A stretch of DNA of 64,000 nt, taken from positions 19,368 through 83,367 of the forward strand of contig CABRFA010000004.1 of NCBI GenBank assembly GCA_902470065.1. The letters are read 5' to 3'. Position numbers and translations under genes: made by a program. Below the pieces are notes generated by a model. It worked only from the letters and a program-made list of their open reading frames with translations, was not told where the DNA came from and did not search any database. Below, one piece after another: positions 49,712-58,138 of the stretch (positions are counted from its first letter, which is position 1; every line of letters starts with the position of its first letter). This stretch comes from an uncultured Collinsella sp. GTDB lineage: Bacteria; Actinomycetota; Coriobacteriia; Coriobacteriales; Coriobacteriaceae.

Positions 49712-50024
49712 TGAGACTTCGGCCGATTTGCTGTCGCCGGTGACTCCTGGTGAGCTTCTCAAAGAGGAGTTTCTTGTTCCCATGGGCATTTCTCAATATC
49801 GCCTTGCGAAAGAGACTGGGATTCCGGCTCAGCGTATCGGGCAGATTGTCTTGGGAAAACGTCGCGTGACGGCCGACACCGACCTCCGTCTTTGCCGTTA
49901 TTTTGGCCTGACGGATGGTTATTGGCTGCGCGCTCAGGTGGCGTTTGACCTTGAGGCCGAGAAAAGGCGGATCGAACCGGAGCTGAATAAGATCGTTCCT
50001 GTCCAGCAGGCCGCTGCGTTGTAG
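49683..50024 (+). CDS. higA: HigA-type antitoxin, XRE-family
   Basis: This is a 113-residue helix-turn-helix antitoxin. It shows VTPGELLKEEFLVPMGISQ (about 16-34), the HTH YRLAKETGIPAQRIGQIVLG and RRVTADTDLRLCRYFGLTDG. All three match HigA/VapI proteins. It should neutralise HigB and repress the operon by binding the inverted repeat near the promoter. The ATG at 49683 is inside higB. Longer starts in this frame lie entirely inside the toxin gene and are unlikely. Confidence 0.88.
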   Translation: MSKSSIITSDETSADLLSPVTPGELLKEEFLVPMGISQYRLAKETGIPAQRIGQIVLGKRRVTADTDLRLCRYFGLTDGYWLRAQVAFDLEAEKRRIEPELNKIVPVQQAAAL

Positions 50025-50053
50025 TGCTCAAAGATATTGAGGTTGGAGTGACG

Positions 50054-50377
50054 ATGGAACGACGCCGACAGTCTGCCGTTTATAGTCCCGGTGGGTGTGG
50101 ATGTGGCTTGTTGTTGCTTCCGGTTATTGCTGTGAGCATTGGTGTGATGTTTGCGCTTGCCGGGCTTGCCGCGGCAGCACTTGTGCTGTTGATTGTGGCC
50201 ATTGGCGTGACGATTTGGCTCTGCCGCAATCGCGAGCAACGCCGTGCCGACGGTAAAACCAATGTCGGCTGGGTCGTCTTTCTGATCATTGCGTACCTGC
50301 TGAGTGCCAGCTACCTTGTTTTCTTTGTCCTGTTGATGATCAGTGCCTTTACCGGGGAATCCGTCACGGTGGGTTGA
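50054..50377 (+). CDS. Small membrane protein
   Basis: I do not recognise this 107-residue protein. It has a basic N-terminus (MERRRQ) and three hydrophobic segments: CGLLLLPVIAVSIGVMFALA, AALVLLIVAIGVTIWLC and VGWVVFLIIAYLLSASYLVF. A short polar loop (RNREQRRADGKTN) separates the last two. It starts 30 bp after higA, with TTGGAG upstream, so it may be cotranscribed with the toxin-antitoxin pair. A role cannot be inferred. Confidence 0.65.
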   Translation: MERRRQSAVYSPGGCGCGLLLLPVIAVSIGVMFALAGLAAAALVLLIVAIGVTIWLCRNREQRRADGKTNVGWVVFLIIAYLLSASYLVFFVLLMISAFTGESVTVG

Positions 50378-50482
50378 TGCACTGCCAACAGACGGTCGCG
50401 CGCAGTGCGTTTGCTCGGCGTTTGGATAACTGCATTGGCCGTTTACCGCAGCCTTAGCTCTCAGCTAATGAATTCAAGTTCA

Positions 50483-50536
50483 ATCCTTCCTACGATGTGC
50501 TGTGTGCCGGCACGGTAGCCGGATCGTAGGAAGGAT
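50483..50536 (+). promoter_or_regulatory. Perfect 14-bp inverted repeat enclosing the ribosome binding site
   Basis: ATCCTTCCTACGAT (50483-50496) and ATCGTAGGAAGGAT (50523-50536) are perfect complements. The right arm contains the GGAAGG ribosome binding site of the gene starting at 50542. The 26-nt interior includes GTGCCGGCAC. The hairpin would block translation when folded, and could also be an operator. Confidence 0.65.
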
Positions 50537-50541
50537 GAATA

Positions 50542-50985
50542 ATGGCAAAAGAGGGAAAGAAGCCGATCGGCAAGATTGTCCTAGGCATCATCGTGGTGCT
50601 GGTTATTGTCGGTGCCGTGGGCTCTATGGGTGGCAATTCAACCGATTCGTCTGCGAGCGATTCGGCAAAACCTGCCGAGACGACACGGCAGGCTGAGGAG
50701 CAAAAAGAACCGCAAGAACCGTATACCATTGCTGACGAGGCTGAAGACACTTCCAATCAGTTTACCTATAAGATCACGGGCACGCTGACCAATAACACGG
50801 ATAAGGAAAAGAGCTACATTCAGATTGAATATGTTCTGTATGATGCCGATGGCAACCAGGTTGGAACGGCTCTTGCAAACACCAATCATCTGAAGGCGGG
50901 CGGCTCCTGGAAGTTCGAGGCGCTGGGTACGGTGTCTCCCGACCAGGTTGCTAGCTGGGAGCGTTCGGACGTAAGCGGTTTCTAG
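50542..50985 (+). CDS. FxLYD-domain-like membrane-anchored protein
   Basis: This is a 147-residue protein. It has an N-terminal anchor (PIGKIVLGIIVVLVIVGAVG, about 8-27), a Ser/Glu-rich linker (about 30-60) and a C-terminal beta-sandwich of the FxLYD type. That domain reads YKITGTLTNNTDKEKSYIQI, followed by LYDADGNQVGTALANTNHLKAGGSWKF. The domain resembles extracellular carrier-like domains in Gram-positive lipoproteins; no lipobox cysteine is present. The function is unknown. Its ribosome binding site is in a perfect hairpin. Confidence 0.72.
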   Translation: MAKEGKKPIGKIVLGIIVVLVIVGAVGSMGGNSTDSSASDSAKPAETTRQAEEQKEPQEPYTIADEAEDTSNQFTYKITGTLTNNTDKEKSYIQIEYVLYDADGNQVGTALANTNHLKAGGSWKFEALGTVSPDQVASWERSDVSGF

Positions 50986-51017
50986 CATGTTGCATGCACT
51001 GGGGGAGGTGAAGTCGT

Positions 51018-51440
51018 ATGCCCGATAAAAAGCTGACTGACGAGTTACTCAATGAGCTTCTCGACGCGCCAAACATCGATGGCTATATCAAAGAACACGA
51101 CTTTGCCACCCCGTCGCTTTCGAACTACCTGAAGCAGCTACTGCAGGAAAAGGGCTTGGAGCGCTCGCGCGTGGTTCGTATGGCCGATCTCAATGAGACC
51201 TTTGGCTATCAGATCTTTACCGGCGCGCGTCATCCGAGTCGCAATAAGGTGCTGCAGATTGCCTTTGCGATGGCGCTGACGCTCAAAGAGACCAACCGTG
51301 CGCTGACGGCTGCCGGGGTAAGCGTCCTTAACTGCAAGGACCGCCGCGATGCGATTATCATCTTTTGCATCGATCGCGGGTGCAGCCTCCAAAAGGTCAA
51401 CGAGGAGCTGTATCGCTTTGGCGAGGAGACGGTGAGTTAG
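51018..51440 (+). CDS. XRE-like helix-turn-helix protein
   Basis: This is a 140-residue protein with a helix-turn-helix-like core at about 30-85 (LQEKGLERSRVVRMADLNET, then GARHPSRNKVLQIAFAMALT). A C-terminal helical part has RRDAIIIFCIDRGCSLQKVN. It starts behind GGGGGAGG at 51002-51009. It is followed 98 bp later by a Ser/Thr kinase; such a pair suggests that the HTH protein is a kinase substrate or regulator, as seen in similar gene pairs in gut Gram-positive bacteria. Confidence 0.68.
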   Translation: MPDKKLTDELLNELLDAPNIDGYIKEHDFATPSLSNYLKQLLQEKGLERSRVVRMADLNETFGYQIFTGARHPSRNKVLQIAFAMALTLKETNRALTAAGVSVLNCKDRRDAIIIFCIDRGCSLQKVNEELYRFGEETVS

Positions 51441-51538
51441 CGGCTGATATCTGAGCCGGCGGAGCTGCCGAACAACGATGCAAACGAACGGGGCGCGGAT
51501 GCCATGAGGTGTCTGCGCCCTGCGCTATGATGGTGCCT

Positions 51539-52918
51539 ATGGATACTCAGACCCCAACATATTCCGATGACGAGCTGACCGCAGCGCTTGCCGAGCACCT
51601 GGCGTCGCTCGATCGCGACGACAGCTATCGCGTGGAGCGAGTACTTAAGCGCTCGTCCGTTGAAACAACCGAGCTCGTGTACTTTGAAGGAACCGGCGGT
51701 GGTTCGCTCGGTCCCTTTGTCCGTAAACGCATCGATGCTTCGGCTCAAATCGGCGGGGCATACGAGCGTCTGTTTGCCGCTCAGCGGGCAGGCAGGCGTT
51801 TTGAGCACCTGCCCAGAATCGTCGATTGTCGTCGTGTGGGCGACGAGCTCAACGTGGTTATGGAATACATCGAAGGGGAGACGCTCGGGGCGCTGGTGGA
51901 CCGTCTAGGAGCCACCCCCGATTATGTGCGTGAACTGTATCCTGCCCTATGCGATGCCGTGGGCGAGCTCCACGCCGGTTTTGCAATGGCGGGGGAGACG
52001 TCGGCGCCGGTGATCCATCGCGACCTCAAGCCGTCGAATATCATCGTGACGGGTGCCAACTATACGCCTGATGACGGCCTGACGTTTTCATCGCTGGTGA
52101 TTATCGACTTGGGGATCGCGCGCGTATGGCGCGATGGCGCCGATGCCGATACCGTCAAGTTTGGCACGCGACCCTATGCGCCGCCCGAGCAGTATGGGTT
52201 TGGGCAGACGAGTGTGCGCAGCGACGTCTATGCGCTTGGCGCCCTGTTGTTCTTCTGCTTGACGGGGGTCGACCCTAAACCAGGGCTCGACATGCGCGAG
52301 CAATGCGAGGCGCGCGGCATTCCCACTCCACTTGCCGATGCCGTCTGCATGTCGATGGCGCTCGACCCGGTCAAGCGTTTTGCGAGCGCGGAAGCGTTGG
52401 GACGGGCGACGCGCGCGGCATACGATCTGAGTCGCCCCGTGCGGCCTCCTGCGCCTGCGCCTGTCCGTACCCCGGCCTCGGAGACGGTGTTGACGCCCCA
52501 AGGGCTCCAGAATCCCGCAGGGCTTCCTAGGCCTGCCGCCTCCGCTGCATACGGTCTGCTCTCTCGCGTTCCGGAGTCTCTGGGGCGCATTTGGAATACG
52601 CTCGTCTGCTTCTCGCTGCTTGTGTTCTTTGCCGGAAGTCACTTTGCCGTCTTTCACCCCACCGGAGCAAACCAAAGCTACCCGACGTGGCTTCTCATAA
52701 TCGAGTATTTTTTCTTTGTCGATGGCCTTATGGTGCTTATGCATTTTGCGCTGCTCGACAAGCGCCGTCTTCGTCGGCGATTTGCACTGCTCGACAGCTA
52801 TCGCGGCAAGAAACTCGCGAAACTCTGGTTCAAGGCATTGGGTGTGCTGCTTCTATGCATGATCGTCATAGTCGCGGTTGCCAATGCGACCGGCGTCGTC
52901 GATACCTCCGCTACCTAA
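51539..52918 (+). CDS. Membrane-anchored serine/threonine protein kinase
   Basis: This is a 459-residue Hanks-type kinase. The catalytic loop is HRDLKPSNIIV (about 160-170), the metal motif is IDLGIARVW, a DLG variant of DFG, and the P+1 region is KFGTRPYAPPEQYGFGQTSV (about 205-224). The P-loop is degenerate (YRVERVLKRSS), as is common in this subgroup. A Pro/Ala linker follows. Three membrane segments at the C-terminus (NTLVCFSLLVFFAGSHFAVF, YFFFVDGLMVLMHFALL, LGVLLLCMIVIVAVANA) anchor it, without PASTA domains. The start at 51539 is uncertain; 51527 is also possible. Confidence 0.85.
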   Translation: MDTQTPTYSDDELTAALAEHLASLDRDDSYRVERVLKRSSVETTELVYFEGTGGGSLGPFVRKRIDASAQIGGAYERLFAAQRAGRRFEHLPRIVDCRRVGDELNVVMEYIEGETLGALVDRLGATPDYVRELYPALCDAVGELHAGFAMAGETSAPVIHRDLKPSNIIVTGANYTPDDGLTFSSLVIIDLGIARVWRDGADADTVKFGTRPYAPPEQYGFGQTSVRSDVYALGALLFFCLTGVDPKPGLDMREQCEARGIPTPLADAVCMSMALDPVKRFASAEALGRATRAAYDLSRPVRPPAPAPVRTPASETVLTPQGLQNPAGLPRPAASAAYGLLSRVPESLGRIWNTLVCFSLLVFFAGSHFAVFHPTGANQSYPTWLLIIEYFFFVDGLMVLMHFALLDKRRLRRRFALLDSYRGKKLAKLWFKALGVLLLCMIVIVAVANATGVVDTSAT

Positions 52919-52922
52919 AAGA

Positions 52923-52945
52923 AAAGGGCCCCATTGGGGCCCTTT
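52923..52945. terminator. Bidirectional terminator between kinase and hydrolase genes
   Basis: A perfect 10-bp stem (52923-52932 with 52936-52945) with A- and T-runs on the two sides lies between convergent genes. Confidence 0.82.
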
Positions 52946-52955
52946 GCAGTTGCAC

Positions 52956-54089
52956 TTAGATGCGGTTCATCTGAGCGGCGACTTTGTTGTACCAGTCCTG
53001 CCACGTGGGCGGGCAGTACTTTTTGGCCGCAGCCGGGGTAAGGGTGGAGCCGTAGTTGGCGCCCAGATAGGCGACGTGGGCGGAGATGCCCTCGCTCCAG
53101 CTGCCAAAACTGCGCCAACCGCCGCCACGGGCACTCCAGCCCCAGGCGTTGTAAGAATTGGCGCAATAAGCACCCTTGGTGCTCTCGATGGAGGCGATGG
53201 CGGGGGACCAACGGGGATCGACACCGGTATTCCAAGCGGCGACGGCAAAGTTATAGCCCTGGCCTGCCATGGGGGAGCCGGCGAGATAATTGTCGATGCG
53301 GCTCGTCCACTCATTAATGAACGAATCGTAATCGGAGCTACCGGTATTGGCGTTGTTCACTGTGGTGTCGATGGTGGTGTTGGTGTTGGTGGCCTGGCTG
53401 CTGGAATTGCTGCCGCTTACGCCCTCGCCCGAGAGCTTCTCGGCGGCAGCGGCCTTATCGGCCTCAAGCTTGGCAAGCTCGGCGGCATTTTCCTGCTCGG
53501 CTTTTGCCTGTGCCTCGCTGCGGAGCTGCTGGGCCTGCGCCAGCGCATCCTCGGCGTTTTTCTGCTCTGCCTCAAGCTGAGACTTGGCCTGCTGGAGCTC
53601 AGCCTTGTTCTGCTCGAGTTCGGTTTGCATGTTATTGAGCTCTTCGATCTCGTCGACGCTCGAGCTCGTGATTTGGTTGGTATATTTGCAGGTCGTGATG
53701 AACTCACCCAGGCTCTGTGCGTTGACCAGGAAGCTCACGATGGGATTGGTGCCCTTCTGATACTTGTACAGATCGCGCATGGCAGAGCTTGCCTTGGCCT
53801 GCTGCTCGGGAAGCTTGGCCTCGATTTCCTCGATGCTTGCCTCATTGGAGTCAATCTGCTTTTGCAGGTCATCGAGTTTGGTGCGGGCGTCGTTGTAGGC
53901 GCTCGTGGCGGCTTCAATCTTCTGCTGGGCTGCGGAAAGCTGGTCCTGCGTTGCCTGCGAGGCGGCATACGCCGCAACGGGGGAGAGCATCGGCGTGGCC
54001 GTCAGCGCAACGGCGAGCGCGGCGCTCGTGATGATACGAGCCGGCTTCGACGCAATGAGCGCTGCGGTGCGATGATTCGAATGCTGCAT
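52956..54089 (-). CDS. Secreted coiled-coil protein with lysozyme-like C-terminal domain
   Basis: This is a 377-residue exported protein. A signal peptide ends near AAYAASQ (about 43). A long coiled coil (about 45-225) rich in Ala/Glu/Gln, for example LQKQIDSNEASIEEIEAKLP, resembles the PcsB/CwlO-type regulatory domain. After a Ser/Asn linker, the C-terminal domain (about 265-377) has GSPMAGQGYNFAVAAWNTG and ASIESTKGAYCANSYNAWGW, then YLGANYGSTLTPAAAKKYCP, a lysozyme or transglycosylase-like pattern. It probably acts in cell separation. The ATG at 54089 follows AGAGGGACTGG. Confidence 0.8.
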   Translation of the reverse strand: MQHSNHRTAALIASKPARIITSAALAVALTATPMLSPVAAYAASQATQDQLSAAQQKIEAATSAYNDARTKLDDLQKQIDSNEASIEEIEAKLPEQQAKASSAMRDLYKYQKGTNPIVSFLVNAQSLGEFITTCKYTNQITSSSVDEIEELNNMQTELEQNKAELQQAKSQLEAEQKNAEDALAQAQQLRSEAQAKAEQENAAELAKLEADKAAAAEKLSGEGVSGSNSSSQATNTNTTIDTTVNNANTGSSDYDSFINEWTSRIDNYLAGSPMAGQGYNFAVAAWNTGVDPRWSPAIASIESTKGAYCANSYNAWGWSARGGGWRSFGSWSEGISAHVAYLGANYGSTLTPAAAKKYCPPTWQDWYNKVAAQMNRI

Positions 54090-54150
54090 CCAGTCCCTCT
54101 GCAATCAATCGTAGGTTATGGTTCGAACGTTATTCTACTACTGCTTTCGA

Positions 54151-54270
54151 CCTCAACTTGAACCTTAAAGGTCCCAAAGGGTCAAGTTGAACTTGAGGCT
54201 TTGGCTTTGACCTGCAGTTATGATGAATTGTTGAGAAACCATAGAGTTCAACTTTAACGTTACAGAGCCC
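54151..54270. repeat. Cluster of TCAACTT/AAGTTGA motifs
   Basis: Within 120 bp there are copies in both orientations of the core TCAA(C/G)TT: CCTCAACTTGAACC, GGTCAAGTTGAACTTGAGG and GTTCAACTTTAACG. The two outermost arms of the first pair can form a hairpin. The region lies between the divergently spaced hydrolase-like gene and the MOSC gene, so it may be an operator cluster. Confidence 0.4.
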
Positions 54271-54323
54271 TGTTTGAGAGGAGTTTTGGGCTGTAAAAGC
54301 CATCTCAACGTGGGGTTTTATAA

Positions 54324-54956
54324 CTACAGCGTGCCCTTCTGGCGAGCCTGCTCAATCTCTTCGAGGGCCTCGGCGGGGGTGAACGAACAGGTGCCGTCGC
54401 CGAGTTTGACTACCTGGATTTCGTCGCCTGCGTTGACCTCTCCGCCCTTTAGTACCACGCCAAAAACACCCTCGTGGGGAAAGATGCAGTCGCCGGCGAG
54501 ATAGTAGATGGCACAGCGTGTGTGGCAGACCTTGCCGATCTGACTGATTTCGACCAGGACATCGTTGCCAATCTTGAGCTGCGTTCCCAGGGGGAGCGAG
54601 AGCAGGTTGATGCCCTGGGTTGTGAAGTTCTCGCCAAAGTCGCCTTCGTGCACATCGAGCCCGCGCGCCTGCGCCGTCTGGATAGACTCTGCAGCTAAAA
54701 AGGAAACCTGGCGGTGCCAATGCCCGGCGTGCGCATCGGTGGCGAGACCAAATTGCTCTATAACGGTGTCGCGTCCATCGGCGACGGGCGACTTGCGCGT
54801 GCCCTTGTGTGCCGACGTGTTGATCGAGACGATGTGGGCGGGTCCGTTGTAGGCGTCGTTTGCCGTGCACAGGGGAGCTGCCGTTTGTGTGCGTTCCGCC
54901 AGCTCGCGCTTCGCGGCATTGAGGATGGGATTATCGGTCGGATGGTCTTGGGGCAC
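54324..54956 (-). CDS. MOSC domain protein
   Basis: This is a 210-residue protein with a single MOSC (molybdenum cofactor sulfurase C-terminal) domain. Family features are GLATDAHAGHWHRQVSFLAA (about 69-88), GDFGENFTTQGINLLSLPLG (about 104-123) and the conserved cysteine in QIGKVCHTRCAIY (about 138-150). A frequent suggestion for such proteins is sulfur transfer to, or binding of, a metal cofactor. No molybdopterin genes are nearby, so its partner is unknown. It is a single gene. Confidence 0.88.
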   Translation of the reverse strand: MPQDHPTDNPILNAAKRELAERTQTAAPLCTANDAYNGPAHIVSINTSAHKGTRKSPVADGRDTVIEQFGLATDAHAGHWHRQVSFLAAESIQTAQARGLDVHEGDFGENFTTQGINLLSLPLGTQLKIGNDVLVEISQIGKVCHTRCAIYYLAGDCIFPHEGVFGVVLKGGEVNAGDEIQVVKLGDGTCSFTPAEALEEIEQARQKGTL

Positions 54957-55178
54957 GTATGCGCCTTTCGTTCGAGGATGTCAATATGCTGAATCCTACA
55001 ACAATGGTAGGTTCATTGCCCATTGTCATACAACGGTGAGCGCCGTATTCGTGCCGGACGTTTACGTCGATTGCCATAGATACGGTGGAGCTTTGGGCGC
55101 TGGCGGCTTGGCACGCTAGAATAAATCAGTTGCGCAAAGACCGCCCGTTGTGTGGGCAGTTCATGATAGGAAGTTTCC

Positions 55179-56435
55179 ATGGCATTGCAATTTACAGAGC
55201 ACGAGTTCATTCCCGTGCTGCTTGGTGGCGACATCAACGCCTATTCGGTGGCGCGCGCCTTCTACGAGGAGTACCAGGTCAAGAGTCTGGTTTTTGGCAA
55301 GTATCAGACGGGTCCCGCGTACCGCAGCCAGATTATCGACTACACGCCCAACGTGGATATCGACACCATGCCCGTGATGCTCAAAACCGTCAACGGCATT
55401 GCCCAAGCGCATGCCGACAAGACTATTGTCCTTGTGGGCTGTGGCGACAACTATGTCGCTCTCGTGGCTCAAGCCAAGGATGCTCATGAGCTGGCGGATA
55501 ACATCGTCGCTCCCTACGCGCCCTACAGCATGCTCGAGCAGTGCCAGAAGAAGGAGATCTTCTACGAGCTGTGCGAGAAGCATGGCGTGCCCTATCCGCA
55601 TACCTTTACCTTCACCATGGCGATGCTGAACGCCCAAGGCGAGGCACCTGCCGAAGTGCTCGACCAGATCGATTTTCCCTACCCGATGATTCTGAAGCCT
55701 TCTGACGGCATCATGTGGTGGCAACATGAGTTCGAGGGCCAGAAGAAGGCCTATGAGATTGCCGACCGCGCCGAGCTGGAACAGGTCATTCGCGATTCGT
55801 ATGCCAGCGGCTACACCGACGATCTGATCTTGCAGGATCGCGTGCCCGGCAACGACGAGTACATGCGCGTGCTCACCAGCTATTCCGACCGCAACGGCAA
55901 GGTGCGCATGATGTGCCTGGGCCATGTGCTGCTCGAGGAGCATCAGCCCCACGGCGTCGGCAACCATGCCTGTATCATTACCGAGCCCAACGACGAGCTC
56001 ATGGGCGGCGTGCGCAAGCTGCTCGAGGACCTTCACTTTGTGGGCTATTCCAACTTTGACGTTAAGTACGACGAGCGCGATGGCTCGTTTAAGTTCTTCG
56101 ATTTCAACACACGTCAGGGTCGCAGCAACTACTACGTCACCAACAGCGGCTTTAACGTCGCCAAGTATGTGGTGGACGAGTATGTGTTCAACCGCCCGTT
56201 TGAGCCGGAGTTTGTGACGGCGCAGGACGAGGCGCTGTGGATGGTCGTTCCCATGGGCGTCGTCGACAAGTACGTCAAGGATCCCGAGCTGCGCGCTAAG
56301 GTGCATCGCCTGGACAAGGAAGGCAAGGGCGCCGACCCTTCGTTTATGAAGGGCGACTTTGTCTTTAACCGCTGGCTGCGCATGTGGCACACCAAGCTGC
56401 GCCACTTTAAGCTGTTCAAGACGTATTACAAGTAG
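55179..56435 (+). CDS. ATP-grasp ligase, D-aspartate-ligase-like
   Basis: This is a 418-residue ATP-grasp enzyme that should join a carboxylate to an amine or thiol. Segments include IVLVGCGDNYVALVAQ, the ATP-binding FPYPMILKPSDG (about 166-177), a lid region FEGQKKAYEI, LILQDRVPGNDEYMRV (about 221-236), and the metal-binding end FKFFDFNTRQGRSNYY (about 305-320). The next gene is an aspartate/glutamate racemase. In Enterococcus faecium a D-Asp ligase (Asl) and aspartate racemase are paired to build the D-Asp bridge of peptidoglycan, so the same role is plausible here. Confidence 0.8.
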   Translation: MALQFTEHEFIPVLLGGDINAYSVARAFYEEYQVKSLVFGKYQTGPAYRSQIIDYTPNVDIDTMPVMLKTVNGIAQAHADKTIVLVGCGDNYVALVAQAKDAHELADNIVAPYAPYSMLEQCQKKEIFYELCEKHGVPYPHTFTFTMAMLNAQGEAPAEVLDQIDFPYPMILKPSDGIMWWQHEFEGQKKAYEIADRAELEQVIRDSYASGYTDDLILQDRVPGNDEYMRVLTSYSDRNGKVRMMCLGHVLLEEHQPHGVGNHACIITEPNDELMGGVRKLLEDLHFVGYSNFDVKYDERDGSFKFFDFNTRQGRSNYYVTNSGFNVAKYVVDEYVFNRPFEPEFVTAQDEALWMVVPMGVVDKYVKDPELRAKVHRLDKEGKGADPSFMKGDFVFNRWLRMWHTKLRHFKLFKTYYK

Positions 56436-56519
56436 ATGAGTGCGGCGCCCGTCCGGTTTGCATCGGGCGGGCGCGGGTATGATACGCGCAATTGCGCAAG
56501 CGTCACCAAGGAGGCGGCG

Positions 56520-57266
56520 ATGGAAAAGCTGGGAGTTATCGGCGGCATGGGCGCCGAGGCCACGTCGTATTACTACGACCAGGTAGTGCGTCATACGGCT
56601 GCTGCCTGCGATCAGGAACATATCGACATGGTGGTGCTCTCCAAGTCGACCATGCCCGACCGCACGTTGGCCATTAAGACCGGCGAGCATGCCAAGCTGC
56701 TGGCGACCATGAAAGAGTGTGCCCAGGCACTTGAGTCGCTGGGCTGTGCGCACATTGCCATTCCCTGCAACACGTCGCACTACTTCTACGACCAGATCCA
56801 GTCGTTTACGAAGGTGCCGATTATCCACATGCCGCGTGAGTCGGTTCGTTATGCCCTTGCGGGTGCGGTGATGGGGGAGTGCGAGTTCGATCCCAACCTG
56901 AGTATGCCGGCCGAGCCGGTGCACAAGATTGGCATTATGGGAACCGATGGCACCGTGGGCGCGGGCGTCTACGGCCGCGAATGTAAGGCTGCGGGTGTTG
57001 AGGTCGTCTATCCCAGCGAGAAACGTCAGAACGATGTGATGTCGCTTATCTACGATGATGTGAAGGCCGGACGTGAGCCCGATATGGATAAGTTCGACCG
57101 CGTGATGTGGGAGTTCGCCCGTAGCGGCTGCGACCGCGTCATTCTGGCCTGCACCGAGCTCTCGGTGCTGCAAAAGTACCGAGAGATGCCCGAGATCACC
57201 CTCGACGCCATGGATGTCCTGGTGCGCGAATCCATCATCCGCAGCGGCGCCCCCTACCGCCTCTAG
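56520..57266 (+). CDS. Aspartate/glutamate racemase family protein
   Basis: This is a 248-residue PLP-independent racemase. Two catalytic cysteines are visible: IPCNTSHYFYDQIQ (about 78-91) and ILACTELSVLQKY (about 204-216). The N-terminus LGVIGGMGAEATSYYYDQVV is typical of aspartate racemase/YgeA proteins. Located 84 bp after a D-aspartate-ligase-like gene, it probably supplies D-aspartate to that enzyme. AAGGAGG precedes the ATG at 56520. Confidence 0.88.
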   Translation: MEKLGVIGGMGAEATSYYYDQVVRHTAAACDQEHIDMVVLSKSTMPDRTLAIKTGEHAKLLATMKECAQALESLGCAHIAIPCNTSHYFYDQIQSFTKVPIIHMPRESVRYALAGAVMGECEFDPNLSMPAEPVHKIGIMGTDGTVGAGVYGRECKAAGVEVVYPSEKRQNDVMSLIYDDVKAGREPDMDKFDRVMWEFARSGCDRVILACTELSVLQKYREMPEITLDAMDVLVRESIIRSGAPYRL

Positions 57267-57280
57267 CTTCCGACCCGCCA

Positions 57281-57312
57281 AAAAGGGACAGGTTAATTTT
57301 GGTAGGTTTTAT
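57281..57312. repeat. GGGAC-type half palindrome
   Basis: AAAAAGGGACAGGTTAATTT followed by TGGTAGG is a half-element with the same core as the palindrome at 14537-14600. It lies between the racemase gene and its terminator. Confidence 0.55.
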
Positions 57313-57325
57313 CTGGTGAAACAGT

Positions 57326-57363
57326 AAAGGCCTCGGTTCGTTTGGTGCGAGCCGAGGCCTTTT
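57326..57363. terminator. Bidirectional terminator between racemase and ecfT
   Basis: An 11-bp stem (57326-57336 with 57352-57362) flanked by A and T runs lies between convergent genes. Confidence 0.85.
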
Positions 57364-57391
57364 GCGTTGGACGGTTGCTGTCGGTGGTGAA

Positions 57392-58138
57392 CTAGAACAG
57401 GAAGCCGATGGCGATGAGGGCGATACTGACGATGAGCACGGCGATGTCCAGGCCCTTGATGGGGTAGCGCTTGTACGAGCTGGCGCGCGTACGCAGATAG
57501 AAGCCGCGCTGTTCTGCCGCCAAGGCTGTGGCATCGGTCTTGCCCACGCTCGAGATGAGCAGTGGCACACACAGTGGCAGCATGAGCTTAAGCTTCTTGA
57601 TGGGGTTCTTGGTGTCGTACTCGACGCCGCGTGCGGTCTGCGCCTCCATGATGGCGTTCATCTCCTGACCAAACACCGGCACAAAGCGCAGCGCCGTGGT
57701 AAAGGTGAAGGCATAGCGATACGGCACGTGCAGTACCTCGACGCAGGCGTTGGCAAGGTCGTTGAGCTTGGTCACCATGAGCATGAGGATGAGCGGTAAC
57801 GCCACGCCCAGCAGGCGCAGGCAGGCCTTCGATCCTGTGATGAGGCCCGTGTCGGTGATAAAGCCCCACACCACGTTGCCATCGCGCATAAAGGCCAGCT
57901 GGAGCACCAGCATGATAAGCGCGAGCGGAATCAGCAACTTGAGCAGCGAGAACAGACGGTCGACGACGCCGGCGTAGGCACCCAGTGCAAGGGTGAGTGC
58001 CAAAAAGCCCAGCAGCGCCACGTAGGTGTCGGACAAGAAGATGCCGACGATGATGGCGGCGGCGAGGCCCAGTTTGACGACGGGGTTCAGGCGATGCAGC
58101 AGCGTATCGCCCGGCATGTAGTCGATGACGTTAACCAC
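57392..58138 (-). CDS. ecfT: ECF transporter transmembrane subunit EcfT
   Basis: This is the scaffold membrane protein of an energy-coupling factor importer, 248 residues with about five or six spans. The cytoplasmic coupling helix carries MNAIMEAQTARGVEYDT (about 158-174), the ExxARG-type motif, and a second Ala-x-Gly-like motif AAEQRGFYLRTRAS near the C-terminus. The GTG at 58138 overlaps the ATPase stop by 8 bases, with GAGGAG upstream. Together with the double ATPase and the S component just upstream it forms a transporter set. Confidence 0.9.
   Translation of the reverse strand: MVNVIDYMPGDTLLHRLNPVVKLGLAAAIIVGIFLSDTYVALLGFLALTLALGAYAGVVDRLFSLLKLLIPLALIMLVLQLAFMRDGNVVWGFITDTGLITGSKACLRLLGVALPLILMLMVTKLNDLANACVEVLHVPYRYAFTFTTALRFVPVFGQEMNAIMEAQTARGVEYDTKNPIKKLKLMLPLCVPLLISSVGKTDATALAAEQRGFYLRTRASSYKRYPIKGLDIAVLIVSIALIAIGFLF

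Noticed and set aside
55161..57281. A 706-codon minus-strand frame opposite the ATP-grasp and racemase genes
   Set aside because: The product is low-complexity His/Val/Leu-rich, typical of antisense shadow; both plus-strand genes have convincing family motifs.
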